This document shows positions 55,421 through 63,081 of a stretch of DNA of 64,000 nt, piece by piece. This stretch comes from MWEH01 sp035409945 (lineage in GTDB: Bacteria > Bacillota > Clostridia > Christensenellales > DTU072). A program made the position numbers and the translations under genes. The stretch lies in the NCBI GenBank assembly GCA_035409945.1, contig DAONQC010000002.1:124001-188000 (forward strand), written 5' to 3'. How positions within the stretch are numbered: the first letter of the stretch is position 1; each line of letters opens with the position of its first letter. The notes beneath the pieces are model-generated. The model saw only the letters and a list, made by a program, of their open reading frames with translations. It was not told where the DNA came from and made no database searches.

Positions 55421-56523
55421 ATTGCTCTGCCTTCGCCTATCTCTCCTAAACCTTCACCCGTTTTTGCTGAAATAGTTATATCTGATGATGGAATTTTCAG
55501 TACATTTCCAAGTCTCACTCTCATAATCGGTATATAATCTGCGAGTTTTGGTTTTTCGAGTAGCACTACTATACTAGCGTGTGTTACTTTTAGATTTTTT
55601 TCATTTAGTTTTGAAAGTGCTTCAGTTAGCATAATTGTACTATCAATATCTGCATATTTGGGATCGGAATCGGGGAAATGAGAACCAATATCTAGTTCTC
55701 CTGCAGCAGATAGCACTGCGTCTATTAATGCGTGCACTGCAACGTCACCATCTGAATGAGCAAGTGATCCTAAGTGATAATCGACCTGCACTCCACATAT
55801 AACAAGGCTCCTTCCGGGAATTAAAGCATGAATATCATAGCCACTTCCAATCTTGGTATTTAGTCCTGCTGCATCAGATGGATCTGTTAGCTTGATGTTT
55901 CTTTTATCCCCCGCAACAATGCTCGGTTCCCTTACGTATTCTAAGTAAATCTCGCTTTCATCGGTATAATCAGCAAAAGATTTTTTGTCACTAAGTATGG
56001 AATTAAATGCCATCCTTATCGATTCAGTTAAAAAACCTTGTGGAGTTTGAACTAAACAATATTTATCTCTATTTACCGTTTTGATAATTTTATCACCATC
56101 GATTCTTCGCATGCTATCATCTGGCTTTAAAACTGGTATAGCTGAACCATCTATGCTTGCGCATTCCATGACCTCTTTTATTAACTTTTTAGATACAAAA
56201 GGTCTTGCACCATCGTGAATTAATACATATTCACTTTTCACGTCTTTAAGAGCTAGGTAGACCGTTTCTTCTCTACTCTTCCCACCTTTTGTAACGATAA
56301 TATTTTCATTTTTATTGCGGCTAGCTATGTCTTTTGCAATAGATATATTTTCATCATTTACAGCTATTATGATATTTTCTATATTTTCCATTCCCATAAA
56401 CGCTTCCACTGTTCTTTCTAGTGTGGTTTGGCGGGAAATGGTAAGAGCCATCTTATTAACGCCCATTCTCTCACTTTTACCTGCAGCAGTTATTATCACA
56501 TCAAACCTAATATCTTCTCTCAT
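55390..56523 (-). CDS. ispDF: Bifunctional IspD/IspF of the MEP isoprenoid pathway
   Basis: The N-terminal domain is the CDP-ME synthase (IspD); the C-terminal domain is the MECDP synthase (IspF). In these 377 residues the IspD part has VIITAAGKSERMG (9-21), LIHDGARPFV and VQTPQGF. The IspF part starts around residue 222 with GSGYDIHAL, contains LAHSDGDVAVHALIDA and GSHFPDSDPKYADIDS, and ends with KTGEGLGEIGEGRAIAAYA. The Asp-His zinc ligands of IspF are present. Fused ispDF genes are known in some bacteria, and the intermediate step enzyme IspE is separate. It is an unusual inhabitant of the rplL-rpoB interval. Confidence 0.97.
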   Translation of the reverse strand: MREDIRFDVIITAAGKSERMGVNKMALTISRQTTLERTVEAFMGMENIENIIIAVNDENISIAKDIASRNKNENIIVTKGGKSREETVYLALKDVKSEYVLIHDGARPFVSKKLIKEVMECASIDGSAIPVLKPDDSMRRIDGDKIIKTVNRDKYCLVQTPQGFLTESIRMAFNSILSDKKSFADYTDESEIYLEYVREPSIVAGDKRNIKLTDPSDAAGLNTKIGSGYDIHALIPGRSLVICGVQVDYHLGSLAHSDGDVAVHALIDAVLSAAGELDIGSHFPDSDPKYADIDSTIMLTEALSKLNEKNLKVTHASIVVLLEKPKLADYIPIMRVRLGNVLKIPSSDITISAKTGEGLGEIGEGRAIAAYAMVIAN

Positions 56524-56630
56524 TTTTGTCCTATCTTTTCACAATAATATTTGTAATTTTAAGCTAAGTTACTACTTTTTTAGTTTAATAAAACCCACTT
56601 AAAATGTCAATAATAAGGCTAATTCACAAT

Positions 56631-56870
56631 GTTGCACTTATCCTATAACGTCCAAGTGGCTATCTACCGTTGCACTTACTATGATAACTAACAGTTGCAC
56701 TTACTCAATAAAGCTCGCGGGGGGTCTGTTTACTGTTGCATTTACTCTGACAGCTGACAGTTACATTTTAACCATAAGTTTAACCGTTGTACTTACTTGA
56801 GAAATATTGGGTCTAGGTTACTAACCACTCTCTACTTACTATGACAACTAACAGTTACTCTATGTTGCTA
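56631..56870 (+). repeat. Dispersed spacer repeat, copy 3 (tandemly amplified)
   Basis: Three to four units of about 65 bases, each with GTTGCACTTA or a variant at one end and CTATGATAACTAACA, CTCTGACAGCTGACA or CTATGACAACTAACA at the other. The internal CCGTTGCACTTACTATGATAAC (split after 20) is the reverse complement of the core in copies 1 and 2. It fills most of the 553-base ispDF-rplI spacer. Confidence 0.7.
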
Positions 56871-57017
56871 TATATCAAAAGATGTCCTATCACGGCTCTG
56901 CCTACTATGAAACTTGATATCACTTTAAAATCACTCTAGCTGATTGAGAACATATTTGCGCTCTATTTATTATAAAAATTGGCACACGCTTTGCACTCAA
57001 ATGTAAGCTCTCGTACA

Positions 57018-57046
57018 TTGACAAAAACGCTATACAATGCTAGTAT
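57018..57046 (+). promoter_or_regulatory. Sigma-A promoter of rplI
   Basis: TTGACA (57018-57023), 17 bases, TAGTAT (57041-57046), 31 bases before the rplI start codon. It is the only promoter pointing right in this core region. Confidence 0.8.
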
Positions 57047-57076
57047 TTTATTAACATATTTACAGTGAGGAATGAC

Positions 57077-57526
57077 ATGAAAGTAATACTTTTAGAAGAT
57101 GTGCAAGGTCACGGCAAAAAGGGAGCGATAATCGAAGTAAACAGTGGATTTGCACATAACTATTTAATCCCAAAGAAAAAAGCAATTGAAGCAACTCCTG
57201 CTATTTTAAACGAAGTTAAACATAAGTTAGCTAAAGAACAAAAGCAACGCGAGCTAGAACTACAACAAGCAAAGGAACTAGCTAATACATTAAACAATAC
57301 ATTCATCGATGTCCCTGTAAGATGTGGACAAGGTAAAATGTACGGTAGCGTAACCACAATGGATGTGCAAAAAGGTTTAGCAGCAAAAGGATTTGACATC
57401 GATAAAAGAAAAATTGTACTTAATGAGACCATCAAAGAGCTAGGCCAATATGGTGCAGAAATTAAAATTGCACCCAACATCACCGCAAACATCAACTTAA
57501 ATGTTATCGCGCTAGACGATAAATAA
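57077..57526 (+). CDS. rplI: 50S ribosomal protein bL9
   Basis: bL9 binds 23S rRNA near the L1 stalk and spans between ribosomes. The 149 residues start MKVILLEDVQGHGKKG and contain the N-terminal signature GFAHNYLIPKKKA, a long central helix, and the C-terminal RKIVLNETIKELGQYGAEIK. A GTG 12 bases upstream is in frame, but that GTGAGG is better read as the ribosome binding site of this ATG. rplI usually lies with rpsF-ssb-rpsR or dnaB/dhh genes; here it is alone, opposite in strand to all neighbours. Confidence 0.97.
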   Translation: MKVILLEDVQGHGKKGAIIEVNSGFAHNYLIPKKKAIEATPAILNEVKHKLAKEQKQRELELQQAKELANTLNNTFIDVPVRCGQGKMYGSVTTMDVQKGLAAKGFDIDKRKIVLNETIKELGQYGAEIKIAPNITANINLNVIALDDK

Positions 57527-57558
57527 AAACTGTCGGATTACTTATTACAAACCATACA

Positions 57559-57584
57559 AGACTGGTTTTTGCCAGTCTTTTTTT
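57559..57584 (+). terminator. Terminator of rplI
   Basis: AGACTGG and CCAGTCT form a seven-base stem followed by TTTTTTT, 33 bases after the stop codon. Confidence 0.9.
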
Positions 57585-57776
57585 GACTAGGAACAGCTGT
57601 TAAATTGCACCTAATATCAAATTGAATGTTCTTGCTTTGCTGTTAAATAGGAACTGCTTAATTATTGATTTAAATAGTACAATAAGAACTGGTTTTGCCA
57701 GTCTTTTTTGACTAGGAACAAAAGTTAAAATTGCACCTAATATCGAATGAAATGCTCTTGGTTGGGTGGTAAAAAT
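57561..57776. repeat. ~127-base tandem duplication of the rplI terminator region
   Basis: ACTGGTTTTTGCCAGTC with TTGACTAGGAACA and AATTGCACCTAATATC at 57561 recurs at 57688 as ACTGGTTTTGCCAGTC with the same TTGACTAGGAACA and AATTGCACCTAATATC. Both copies keep a working-looking hairpin plus T-run, so rplI has two terminators in series. Confidence 0.88.
57686..57709 (+). terminator. Second, duplicated terminator after rplI
   Basis: ACTGG and CCAGT form a five-base stem followed by CTTTTTT. It is the duplicate of the first terminator. Confidence 0.7.
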
Positions 57777-57850
57777 AGCGAATTAATTCTATTACTACAA
57801 CGAAACTGATGGTATGGTGGGACCTTTTTGTCCAAAGGATTTTTGGCACT

Positions 57851-57926
57851 AAAAAAGGAGCTTTATTAAAAACTCCTGTTTTTGATTGTAAGTTCACAAA
57901 CACTACTAGGAGAAGAGTCTCCTAGT
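57851..57926 (-). terminator. Terminator region of rplJL
   Basis: Two hairpins follow rplL on the minus strand. ACTAGGAGA/TCTCCTAGT (57905-57926) is a perfect nine-base stem without T-run. AGGAG/CTCCT (57856-57877) is followed by TTTTTT and is the likely stop. Confidence 0.75.
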
Positions 57927-57956
57927 AATGAATTTTGAGAGTTAGATTATCAGTAA

Positions 57957-58334
57957 CTATGCTACTTCTACTTCTGCACCGACTGCACGTAATTTTTCAG
58001 CCATTGCTTCAGCATCTTCTTTGCTGAGTCCTTCTTTAATGGTCTTTGGAGCTGAATCAACTAATCCCTTAGCTTCAACTAGTCCTAATCCTGGAAGCAC
58101 TTCTCTAACTACTTTAATAACTTGAATCTTTGTTGCACCTGCTGACTTTAGAATGACGTCAAATTCGGTCTTCTCTTCAGCTTCTGCAGGACCAGCTGCT
58201 GCTGCGGGGCCAGCGGATACTGCCATTGCTGCTGCGCTTACTCCAAATTCTTCTTCTAATGCTTTTACTAAGTCGTTTAATTCTAAAACTGTTAGACCTT
58301 TTACTTGTTCTACTATTGATTTAATGTCTGCCAT
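57957..58334 (-). CDS. rplL: 50S ribosomal protein bL12 (L7/L12)
   Basis: bL12 forms the flexible stalk that recruits translation GTPases. The 125 residues show the N-terminal dimer domain (VKGLTVLELNDLVKALEEEF), an Ala/Pro/Gly hinge (GPAAAAGPAEAEEK) and the C-terminal domain with KIQVIKVVREVLPGLGLVEAK. Length is standard. It follows rplJ by 43 bases. In most bacteria rpoB follows directly, but here a terminator, rplI and ispDF intervene. Confidence 0.99.
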   Translation of the reverse strand: MADIKSIVEQVKGLTVLELNDLVKALEEEFGVSAAAMAVSAGPAAAAGPAEAEEKTEFDVILKSAGATKIQVIKVVREVLPGLGLVEAKGLVDSAPKTIKEGLSKEDAEAMAEKLRAVGAEVEVA

Positions 58335-58377
58335 TTTTATTTCTCCTTTAATAATTTCTTTTTATTTTTAACTTAAA

Positions 58378-58872
58378 TTAATTTGCTTTTTCTTTTGCTA
58401 TTGCATCAATAACTCTTGCGAATGATGAAATGGGTGATAATAACATACCAAGAAGTTGTGATAGTAGTGTTTCTTTGCTTGGAACTTTAGATAACGCGAT
58501 AACTTTTTCTGCATTGAAAAACTCTCCTTCTACCATGCCGCACTTAATTTTCATCTTTTTAAACTTACCAATCTTCTCAGCAGTAATTTTTGCAGGTGTA
58601 ATTTCATTATCTACAGATACTGCTACGGAAGTAGAGCCAACTAAATACTCATCGAATTGAGTATACCCTAAATCATTTAGTGCGATTTTGAGAAGTGTGT
58701 TTTTAAATACATTGTAATTGACATTAGCTTCTCTATAAGCATTTCTAAGTTCTGTATCCTGAGCTACATTTATTCCAATGTAATCCACTAGCACAAAAGA
58801 TTTTGAACCTTTAATAATGTTCTTAATCTCTTCTACCTTAGCTTCTTTTTTCTCTCTAATTGCTTGAGACAT
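58378..58872 (-). CDS. rplJ: 50S ribosomal protein uL10
   Basis: uL10 is the base of the L12 stalk and binds 23S rRNA helix 42-44. The 164 residues have the N-terminal KEAKVEEIKNIIKGSKSFVL and DYIGINVAQDTELRNAYREA segments and the C-terminal helix that carries L12 dimers. Length is normal. AGGAGG precedes the ATG. Its transcript begins with a structured leader that very likely binds L10 itself. Confidence 0.98.
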   Translation of the reverse strand: MSQAIREKKEAKVEEIKNIIKGSKSFVLVDYIGINVAQDTELRNAYREANVNYNVFKNTLLKIALNDLGYTQFDEYLVGSTSVAVSVDNEITPAKITAEKIGKFKKMKIKCGMVEGEFFNAEKVIALSKVPSKETLLSQLLGMLLSPISSFARVIDAIAKEKAN

Positions 58873-59010
58873 TTTAACCTCCTATATTAATTTAGCTCCG
58901 TTCCAACGAAGAAACGGAGCTGTTTGCTCTTAGATTTACGTTTCTTCTGCGTGTGTTTTTCTTGTTTTAAGCCTTTTAATGGCACACACGGTCTTGGAAG
59001 CTATTTTGAT
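58873..59010 (-). promoter_or_regulatory. Probable ribosomal protein L10 leader (autoregulatory mRNA element)
   Basis: On the minus strand CGTGTGT and ACACACG form a stem that encloses a GCC/GGC hairpin with ATTAAAA loop and an A-rich arm, as in L10-binding leaders. Further down, AGCTCCGTT and AACGGAGCT make a perfect nine-base hairpin ending 18 bases before the ribosome binding site. It sits in the expected place upstream of rplJ. The family assignment is by position and shape only. Confidence 0.65.
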
Positions 59011-59017
59011 TATTGTA

Positions 59018-59046
59018 ATTTTAATATAACATTTATGTAAAGTCAA
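59018..59046 (-). promoter_or_regulatory. Sigma-A promoter of rplJL
   Basis: On the minus strand TTGACT (59041-59046), 17 bases, TAAAAT (59018-59023). It starts a leader of about 140 bases that holds the L10 element. Confidence 0.75.
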
Positions 59047-59074
59047 TCATTTGACTTAAGTAGTATTTGTTATA

Positions 59075-59761
59075 CTAGTTTTGTTTATAATTCACCTTTA
59101 CGCCAGGTCCCATAGTTGCTGCAAGGCTAACACCTTTTATATATGTTCCTTTAGCTGCGGCTGGCTTTGCTTTGATAATTGCACCCATAAGAGCATCAAG
59201 GTTTTCTTGTAGTTTTTCCACACCAAATGAAGCTTTGCCAATTGGGCAGTGAATTATAGCGGTCTTATCTACTCTATACTCAACCTTACCTGCTTTTGCT
59301 TCTTTAATAGCTCTTGCAAGATCCATCGTAACGGTACCCGTTTTAGGTGTAGGCATCAAGCCTCTCGGTCCTAATATTCTACCTACTTTACCTACTTGTC
59401 CCATCATATCTGGAGTAGTAACTAAAGTGTCAAAAGCAGTCCATCCACCTTGGATTTGTGCAATTATTTCTTCTGCTCCAACGATATCTGCACCAGCTTC
59501 TTTGGCTTCATCGGCTTTTTCGCCTTTAGCAATTGCAACTACTTTTACAGTTTTTCCAGTTCCATTAGGTAATACCACAACACCTCTGACTTGTTGGTCT
59601 GCGTGTCTTGGATCAACACCTAATTTAACGTGAAGTTCAATTGTTTCATCAAACTTAGCTTTAGCTGTATCTAAAACTATATTTAAAGCTTCGGAAGTTT
59701 CATATTGTTGATATTTGTCATATGCTTTTAAAGAATCTACATACTTTTTACCACGTGCCAT
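59075..59761 (-). CDS. rplA: 50S ribosomal protein uL1
   Basis: uL1 forms the mobile stalk that interacts with E-site tRNA and often represses its own operon. The 228 residues start MARGKKYVDSLKAYDK and show VDPRHADQQVRGVVVLPNGTGK (first 20 typical) and the GRILGPRGLMPTPKTGTV signature. An in-frame start 21 bases upstream is open, but AGGAGGTGG just before this ATG decides. It follows rplK by ten bases. Confidence 0.98.
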   Translation of the reverse strand: MARGKKYVDSLKAYDKYQQYETSEALNIVLDTAKAKFDETIELHVKLGVDPRHADQQVRGVVVLPNGTGKTVKVVAIAKGEKADEAKEAGADIVGAEEIIAQIQGGWTAFDTLVTTPDMMGQVGKVGRILGPRGLMPTPKTGTVTMDLARAIKEAKAGKVEYRVDKTAIIHCPIGKASFGVEKLQENLDALMGAIIKAKPAAAKGTYIKGVSLAATMGPGVKVNYKQN

Positions 59762-59771
59762 ATTCCACCTC

Positions 59772-60200
59772 CTACTCTTCAACTATGGTTACGCCCATGC
59801 TACGCGCTGTTCCCATTACCATGCTCATTGCAGCTTCTACACTAGCAGCGTTGAGGTCAACCATCTTTGTCTTCGCAATTTCTTCAACTTGAGCTTTTGT
59901 CATTTTGGCTACCTTGTTCATTTTAGAGTTTGCGCTACCTGAGTTGATGTTACATGCTTTCTTAATTAATACTGGAACAGGGGGAGTTTTTGTGATAAAC
60001 GAAAATGACCTGTCGCCATAAATGGTTATTACGACTGGTATTACAAGACCTACTTGGCCTTTTGTTATTTCGTTAAACTCTTTGGTGAATCCAGGAATGT
60101 TAATGCCATAAGGACCAAGTGTTGATCCAACTGGCGGTCCAGGGGTCGCTTTGCCCGCTGGGAGTTGTAATTTTACAACTGCGGTTACTTTTTTTGCCAT
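59772..60200 (-). CDS. rplK: 50S ribosomal protein uL11
   Basis: uL11 binds the GTPase-associated centre of 23S rRNA and is needed for stringent factor activation. The 142 residues read MAKKVTAVVKLQLPAGKA at the start, then GPPVGSTLGPYGINIPGF and the C-terminal MGTARSMGVTIVEE. A TTG six bases upstream is in frame, but GGAGGT is eight bases before this ATG, so the start given is right. It heads the rplK-rplA pair. Confidence 0.98.
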   Translation of the reverse strand: MAKKVTAVVKLQLPAGKATPGPPVGSTLGPYGINIPGFTKEFNEITKGQVGLVIPVVITIYGDRSFSFITKTPPVPVLIKKACNINSGSANSKMNKVAKMTKAQVEEIAKTKMVDLNAASVEAAMSMVMGTARSMGVTIVEE

Positions 60201-60215
60201 AGTCAATTACCTCCG

Positions 60216-60331
60216 TGACTAATTAGGTTCCAACGAACAATAATGTAAAAAATTTTATTGTTCTCCCAGTGCTATATATAATGAAATTATAATAACTTGT
60301 TTATAATCTCATACCTATCATATTTTTGCAA
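60216..60331 (-). promoter_or_regulatory. Candidate promoter and structured leader of rplKA
   Basis: On the minus strand TTGCAA (60326-60331), 17 bases, GATTAT (60303-60308) is a possible promoter. The leader has a hairpin with GAACAATAA and TTATTGTTC arms followed at once by GTTGGAACC. TTCGTTGGAAC is also present at the same kind of place in the rplJ leader. Confidence 0.45.
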
Positions 60332-60395
60332 CTTTTTTATTGCGGTTTTTTAGTTATCCAAATGTAGACTTATACTACACGATAACGATTTGTTA

Positions 60396-60938
60396 TTAAT
60401 TTAAAGGCTCTACCTTTTTTACTTGGTTAAAGCCAAGTTCTACGATGCTATTTCTTCCAGCTACAGTTATAACAACCTTGACCTTTTCCTTATCTAAAAG
60501 TACATTTTGTACTATTCCTGTTAGCGTGGTTAAAACGCCAGAAACGATTTCTATCTCATCGCCTTCTTTGATTGCAAACTCTTCAACATCCAGCTTTTCT
60601 AGACCCATTCTAATAGTTTCGTCATCTGTCAATGCTTTAGGGTCACCACCAGGGCCAACAAATCCAGTAACTCCTTTTGTGGAGGTTATGAAATATCTAA
60701 TTTGTTCGGTTAATTTAGCCTTTACAAATACATATGATGGATACTTTTTAACTTCCTTGATTTTACGTTTGCCGTCTTTCTCTTGAACTTCTTGGACCAT
60801 AGGAATTCTTATATCCACAATGAATTCTTCGAGATTATTTTGTTCAATAATATTCTCGAGACTTTGTTTTACTTTAGTTTCATACGTTGCATACGTATGA
60901 ATTATGTACCATCTTAATGTCGTATTATCAATATCCAT
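60396..60938 (-). CDS. nusG: Transcription termination/antitermination factor NusG
   Basis: NusG binds RNA polymerase and, through its KOW domain, couples to ribosome or Rho. The 180 residues have the NGN domain (WYIIHTYATYETKVKQSLE, near the N-terminus; YPSYVFVKAKL; GVTGFVGPGG) and a C-terminal KOW domain (EEFAIKEGDEIEIVSGVLTT). The last segment ends ELGFNQVKKVEPLN. It starts two bases after secE in the order rpmG-secE-nusG. Confidence 0.97.
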   Translation of the reverse strand: MDIDNTTLRWYIIHTYATYETKVKQSLENIIEQNNLEEFIVDIRIPMVQEVQEKDGKRKIKEVKKYPSYVFVKAKLTEQIRYFITSTKGVTGFVGPGGDPKALTDDETIRMGLEKLDVEEFAIKEGDEIEIVSGVLTTLTGIVQNVLLDKEKVKVVITVAGRNSIVELGFNQVKKVEPLN

Positions 60939-60940
60939 AC

Positions 60941-61573
60941 CTATTTATTTCCTATTCCTACAAGCTCTCTTAGAGCTGCTGTTAATCCAAAATCAAAAGC
61001 GGTTATTACTACCATGAAAAACAACACTACTAAAACAACTGTTCCAATATTTGACCAAACACCTGTAACTTTAGAAGTGCTTCTAAATGGAGGCCAAGTA
61101 ATTGCTTTCAATTCAGCTTTTATAGCTCTTAACCAAGCTCTAAATCTTTGCCAAGGATTCCTTTTTTCTTCAACACCTTTTCTTTGGTTGGGAGCTCTCT
61201 TCTTTTTAGCGCTAGAGGCCGCCCTCTTAGTTTTCATAGCATTATACTGCTCAGAACTTATTGTCTTAGGGGCAGACTTTTTATTAGCACTTGCACTGGC
61301 AGCCTCTGCTTCCGCAGCTTCTTTGGCTCGCCTTCTAGCTCTTTTGGTCATATTAGCCTCATCAGCCATAAGTGCTTCCTGCGCCTTTCTTTCTTCAGAT
61401 GCAGCTATAGCCGCTTCTTTAGCTCTCCTTCTTTTCTCGCTTTTAGATATAACGGGCTTGTTTGAAGTTTTGTTTACAGAACTAGCACTCTTATCAGCAG
61501 AAGTTTTTACATCTTCTTCCACCGCAACATTTTCAGAGACTACCGTAGTGTCTTTATCGTTACCTTGTGTCAC
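60941..61573 (-). CDS. secE: Preprotein translocase subunit SecE with long charged N-terminal extension
   Basis: SecE clamps SecY in the protein-conducting channel. The family core is only the last ~70 residues: WQRFRAWLRAIKAELKAITW, then the single membrane helix (VVLVVLFFMVVITAFDFGL). Firmicutes SecE is usually 60-80 residues, but this one has 210. The N-terminal ~135 residues are Ala/Lys/Arg/Glu-rich with two related blocks (KRRRAKEAAIAASEE and RRRAKEAAEAEAAS), probably helical or disordered and cytoplasmic. The GTG start is seven bases after AGGAGG. It is between rpmG and nusG, the normal place. Confidence 0.93.
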   Translation of the reverse strand: MTQGNDKDTTVVSENVAVEEDVKTSADKSASSVNKTSNKPVISKSEKRRRAKEAAIAASEERKAQEALMADEANMTKRARRRAKEAAEAEAASASANKKSAPKTISSEQYNAMKTKRAASSAKKKRAPNQRKGVEEKRNPWQRFRAWLRAIKAELKAITWPPFRSTSKVTGVWSNIGTVVLVVLFFMVVITAFDFGLTAALRELVGIGNK

Positions 61574-61584
61574 GTCAAAACCTC

Positions 61585-61734
61585 CTACTTAGTTTCTTTG
61601 TGAATAGTATGTTTTCTGCAGAACTTACAATACTTGCTTCTCTCTAGTCTGTCTGGATTCTTTTTCTTATCTTTTGTTGTATTGTAGTTACGTTGTTTGC
61701 ATTCTGTACACGCAAGCACAATTCTCTCGTACAT
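61585..61734 (-). CDS. rpmG: 50S ribosomal protein bL33
   Basis: This small gene encodes 49 residues starting MYERIVLACTECKQRNYNTT and ending CRKHTIHKETK. Both zinc-binding pairs (CTEC at 9-12 and CKFC at 36-39) are present, so this is the zinc-containing form. It is the usual neighbour of secE-nusG in Firmicutes and the first gene behind the promoter at 61804-61832. GGAGG is six bases before the ATG. Confidence 0.96.
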   Translation of the reverse strand: MYERIVLACTECKQRNYNTTKDKKKNPDRLERSKYCKFCRKHTIHKETK

Positions 61735-61803
61735 ATTATTACCTCCAACTAGTTTTACTAGTTTTATATCAAAAAAATTGCACCCCTAGAAAAGTGCTTT
61801 AAT

Positions 61804-61832
61804 AATATAGCATTATATAATAGCAATGTCAA
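61804..61832 (-). promoter_or_regulatory. Sigma-A promoter of rpmG-secE-nusG
   Basis: On the minus strand TTGACA (61827-61832), 17 bases, TATATT (61804-61809). It leaves a leader of about 65 bases before rpmG. Confidence 0.85.
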
Positions 61833-61869
61833 TAAAAAATAAGTAGCGCAATTTAATGAGTTAGTTAGA

Positions 61870-61900
61870 GTTAGTTATCAAAGTAAGTAGAGTGTTAAGG
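61870..61900 (-). repeat. Dispersed spacer repeat, copy 5 (degenerate)
   Basis: GTTAGTTATCAAAGTAAGTAG followed by AGTGTTAAGG resembles the core of the spacer repeat family, with the central GCAAC altered. It lies in the 400-base spacer between rpmG and the DUF3021 gene, which otherwise holds the promoter and the tandem duplication. Confidence 0.45.
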
Positions 61901-61974
61901 CATATTTCTAACTAAATGCTACTTAATATAGACACGCTATTTGACATACAGTGTAAAACTATTAAATCGCCGTT

Positions 61975-62150
61975 TTCTCTGTTATTTTGTTTTTAAACCC
62001 TTCTTTTCGTAGGATGTTTATTTGTTGTTTCAACCAAAGCTTACTCTAAGTTAGTAAGCTGCTGGTATTTTCTCTGTTACTTTGTTTTTGAATCCTTTTT
62101 TTCGTAGGATATTTATTATTATTTCAACCAAAGCTTATTCTAAGTTAGTT
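61975..62150. repeat. 95-base tandem duplicate of the DUF3021 gene 3' end
   Basis: TTCTCTGTTATTTTGTTTTT with TTTCGTAGGATGTTTATTTG and CAACCAAAGCTTACTCTAAG at 61975 recurs at 62070 with TTACTTTG, TTTCGTAGGATATTTATT and CAACCAAAGCTTATTCTAAG. The right copy includes the stop codon at 62135; the left is outside the gene. Confidence 0.9.
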
Positions 62151-62623
62151 GAATCATTATCTCCATTTATTCTTTTTTTGTATTCCTCTAATTCCTCGTT
62201 CATCTTCTTGATTTCTGCTTTCCAAATTAAATACATGATTAACCAAATTAATGCATAAGCTACCACTCCAATTGCGATCATAATTACACAGTTTACGAAT
62301 TTAAATTCAATCCACTTCAATACTGCTGATATGATTACAAGCACTGTTAACACAGGTATTGCATGCACAACCGTTGCCTTTAATAAACTCCACGAATCAA
62401 TATCAAAAACACACGTTCCCGCAATACACACTATACCAAAGATCCCAGAAAGTATTGTTTGTAAAGTTATGGCGAGTGGCATCCCCATAGCATCAATTAA
62501 GCTATTAAACACTACTTTTACACCTTCACCATAAGCTACGCTAAATATTAGCGTAATTACATTACCTAAAATTGCGCCGATAATAAAGCCGATTATTGTT
62601 CTTATAATTAACTTAGCTTTCAT
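62135..62623 (-). CDS. DUF3021 family membrane protein (LytTR partner)
   Basis: DUF3021 proteins are four-helix membrane proteins that usually pair with a LytTR regulator and probably restrain it. The 162 residues show four hydrophobic helices at about 5-28, 48-68, 80-102 and 111-135, with a charged C-terminal coil (KAEIKKMNEELEEYKKRIN). The gene overlaps the end of the LytTR gene by one base (ATG and stop sharing). The signal it senses is unknown. Confidence 0.82.
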   Translation of the reverse strand: MKAKLIIRTIIGFIIGAILGNVITLIFSVAYGEGVKVVFNSLIDAMGMPLAITLQTILSGIFGIVCIAGTCVFDIDSWSLLKATVVHAIPVLTVLVIISAVLKWIEFKFVNCVIMIAIGVVAYALIWLIMYLIWKAEIKKMNEELEEYKKRINGDNDSTNLE

Positions 62624-63081
62624 TATGCGGACCTTCCTTTTCTTAATATCTCTCTGATTTTTACAGAGTATCGCCTTGATGTGTAGGACTTAATACCATT
62701 TTCCATCTCAATTCTTATTATTCCACCACCTTCAAAACTCCACTTCTTTACATACTTTAGATTAACTATTTCGGACTGTGAAATTTTGACAAACCATACT
62801 GGATCGAGCTTTTCCTCAATTTGGTATAGAGGCTCATTTAATACAAACTCACCATTAGTTGTTTTTACCGATAAAAACCTACCATCTTTAGAAATCAAAA
62901 TGATATCGTTTATATCTATTAGTTCTTCATCTGAAAGGACATTGCAAGAGATGACATCATTTTTAGGCTCACCCAAACGCTCGAGTATTTCATTGACCTC
63001 GTCGTTTTGCTCTTTTGCCTTAATAATGACTTCAGTTTCTTTGATAGTTTCATCAAAAATGAACTTCAACTTAAATGCCAC
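62623..63081 (-). CDS. LytTR-domain DNA-binding regulator
   Basis: LytTR proteins bind direct-repeat sites and regulate envelope, bacteriocin or competence genes. In the 152 residues the N-terminal ~50 form a small alpha/beta part without a phospho-acceptor receiver domain, so this is a stand-alone LytTR. The DNA-binding domain (about 52-150) has DINDIILISKDGRFLSVKTT, then FVKISQSEIVNLKYVKKW and SYTSRRYSVKIREIL. It is the first gene of a two-gene unit with the DUF3021 gene. Such units often autoregulate. Confidence 0.88.
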   Translation of the reverse strand: MAFKLKFIFDETIKETEVIIKAKEQNDEVNEILERLGEPKNDVISCNVLSDEELIDINDIILISKDGRFLSVKTTNGEFVLNEPLYQIEEKLDPVWFVKISQSEIVNLKYVKKWSFEGGGIIRIEMENGIKSYTSRRYSVKIREILRKGRSA

